This document shows, piece after piece, positions 63,939 through 64,000 of a DNA stretch of 64,000 bases. The translations under genes were made by a program, and so were the position numbers. The stretch lies in the NCBI RefSeq assembly GCF_000621785.1, contig NZ_JHXI01000010.1:172882-236881 (forward strand), read 5' to 3'. Within the stretch, counting starts at the first letter, position 1; each line of letters begins with the position of its first letter. This DNA comes from Ruminococcus flavefaciens ND2009. Its GTDB lineage: Bacteria; Bacillota; Clostridia; Oscillospirales; Ruminococcaceae. Under the pieces are notes generated by a model. That model was given only the letters and a program-made list of their open reading frames with translations. It searched no databases and was not told where the DNA came from.

Positions 63939-64000
63939 GGGGACGCCTTCTCTTACAAGGCGTCCCCTCTCCAAAAACAGTCCACCGGACTGTTTTTGGA
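63939..64000. repeat. Two adjacent hairpins at window edge
   Basis: GGGGACGCCTT (63939-63949) pairs with AAGGCGTCCCC (63957-63967), and TCCAAAAACAGTCC (63970-63983) with GGACTGTTTTTGGA (63987-64000). The second could be a terminator of a gene beyond the window. Confidence 0.55.

Noticed and set aside
63808..64000. Possible CRISPR array from serial hairpins
   Set aside because: The hairpins differ from each other, spacing is irregular and no cas gene is present.

Overview
The window looks like a chromosomal segment of an anaerobic low-GC-lineage Gram-positive bacterium of the Oscillospiraceae, most likely a Ruminococcus. The clearest pointers are a secreted protein built only of dockerin repeats (5367-6098), clostridial-type sporulation proteins (SpoIID, SpoIVB), T-box leaders, a CIRCE element, and Firmicutes gene orders such as walJ-rlmH, recA-recX-rimO-pgsA and DUF1385-prmC. 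Most of the window is compactly packed housekeeping DNA with many ATGA/TAATG overlaps, strong Shine-Dalgarno sites and near-consensus sigma-A promoters. I see no rRNA, tRNA, CRISPR array, prophage or transposase gene.

Layout. 1-3250 (minus): a cysteine-type T-box leader, a small unknown gene, cysS, walJ and the start of rlmH. 3299-5345 (plus): htpG under a perfect CIRCE operator. 5367-17268 (minus): dockerin protein, DtxR-type regulator, recA-recX-rimO-pgsA, DUF1385-prmC, a two-component system with a lipoprotein, and citrate synthase. 17398-27203 (plus): spoIID, then a polysaccharide operon (priming sugar transferase, manC, gmd, two GT4 glycosyltransferases, rmd) that also carries three tandem paralogues of an unrecognised DivIVA-like repeat family. 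27263-34459 (plus): the F-type ATP synthase operon. 34622-37200: secDF. 37322-40755: an FHA/PP2C signalling cluster with small membrane proteins. 40842-46649: purB, an XRE regulator, and rimM/trmD separated by membrane-protein genes. 46901-51717: HPr, spoIVB (minus), birA, and an AIM24-family cluster. 51839-60425: branched-chain amino acid biosynthesis (T-box-leuA; attenuator-ilvBN-leuCD-nudix-YhfC-leuB). 60475-64000: a lipoprotein, ridA, repeat-rich DNA, and an ECF sigma/anti-sigma pair on the minus strand.

The most unusual region is the ATP synthase operon. Its delta and alpha subunits are fused in one 676-residue reading frame. Subunit c is encoded by two tandem genes with identical proteins that differ only at silent sites. 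A 446-bp AT-rich cassette encoding a four-helix-bundle (23S rRNA intervening-sequence) protein, bounded by inverted repeats, sits between atpG and atpD. The operon leader has its own intrinsic terminator, implying attenuation or a small RNA.

Other notable points are an identical 14-bp palindrome (TTTGCA-CC-TGCAAA) placed at the same position in the htpG and ilv leader promoters; a leader peptide plus terminator before ilvB; the DivIVA-like repeat trio; and several small inverted-repeat elements (2431-2510, 48605-48765, 61849-61924, 63808-63899), two of which share sequence. All functional calls rest on reading motifs and context by eye; no database or folding computation was run.
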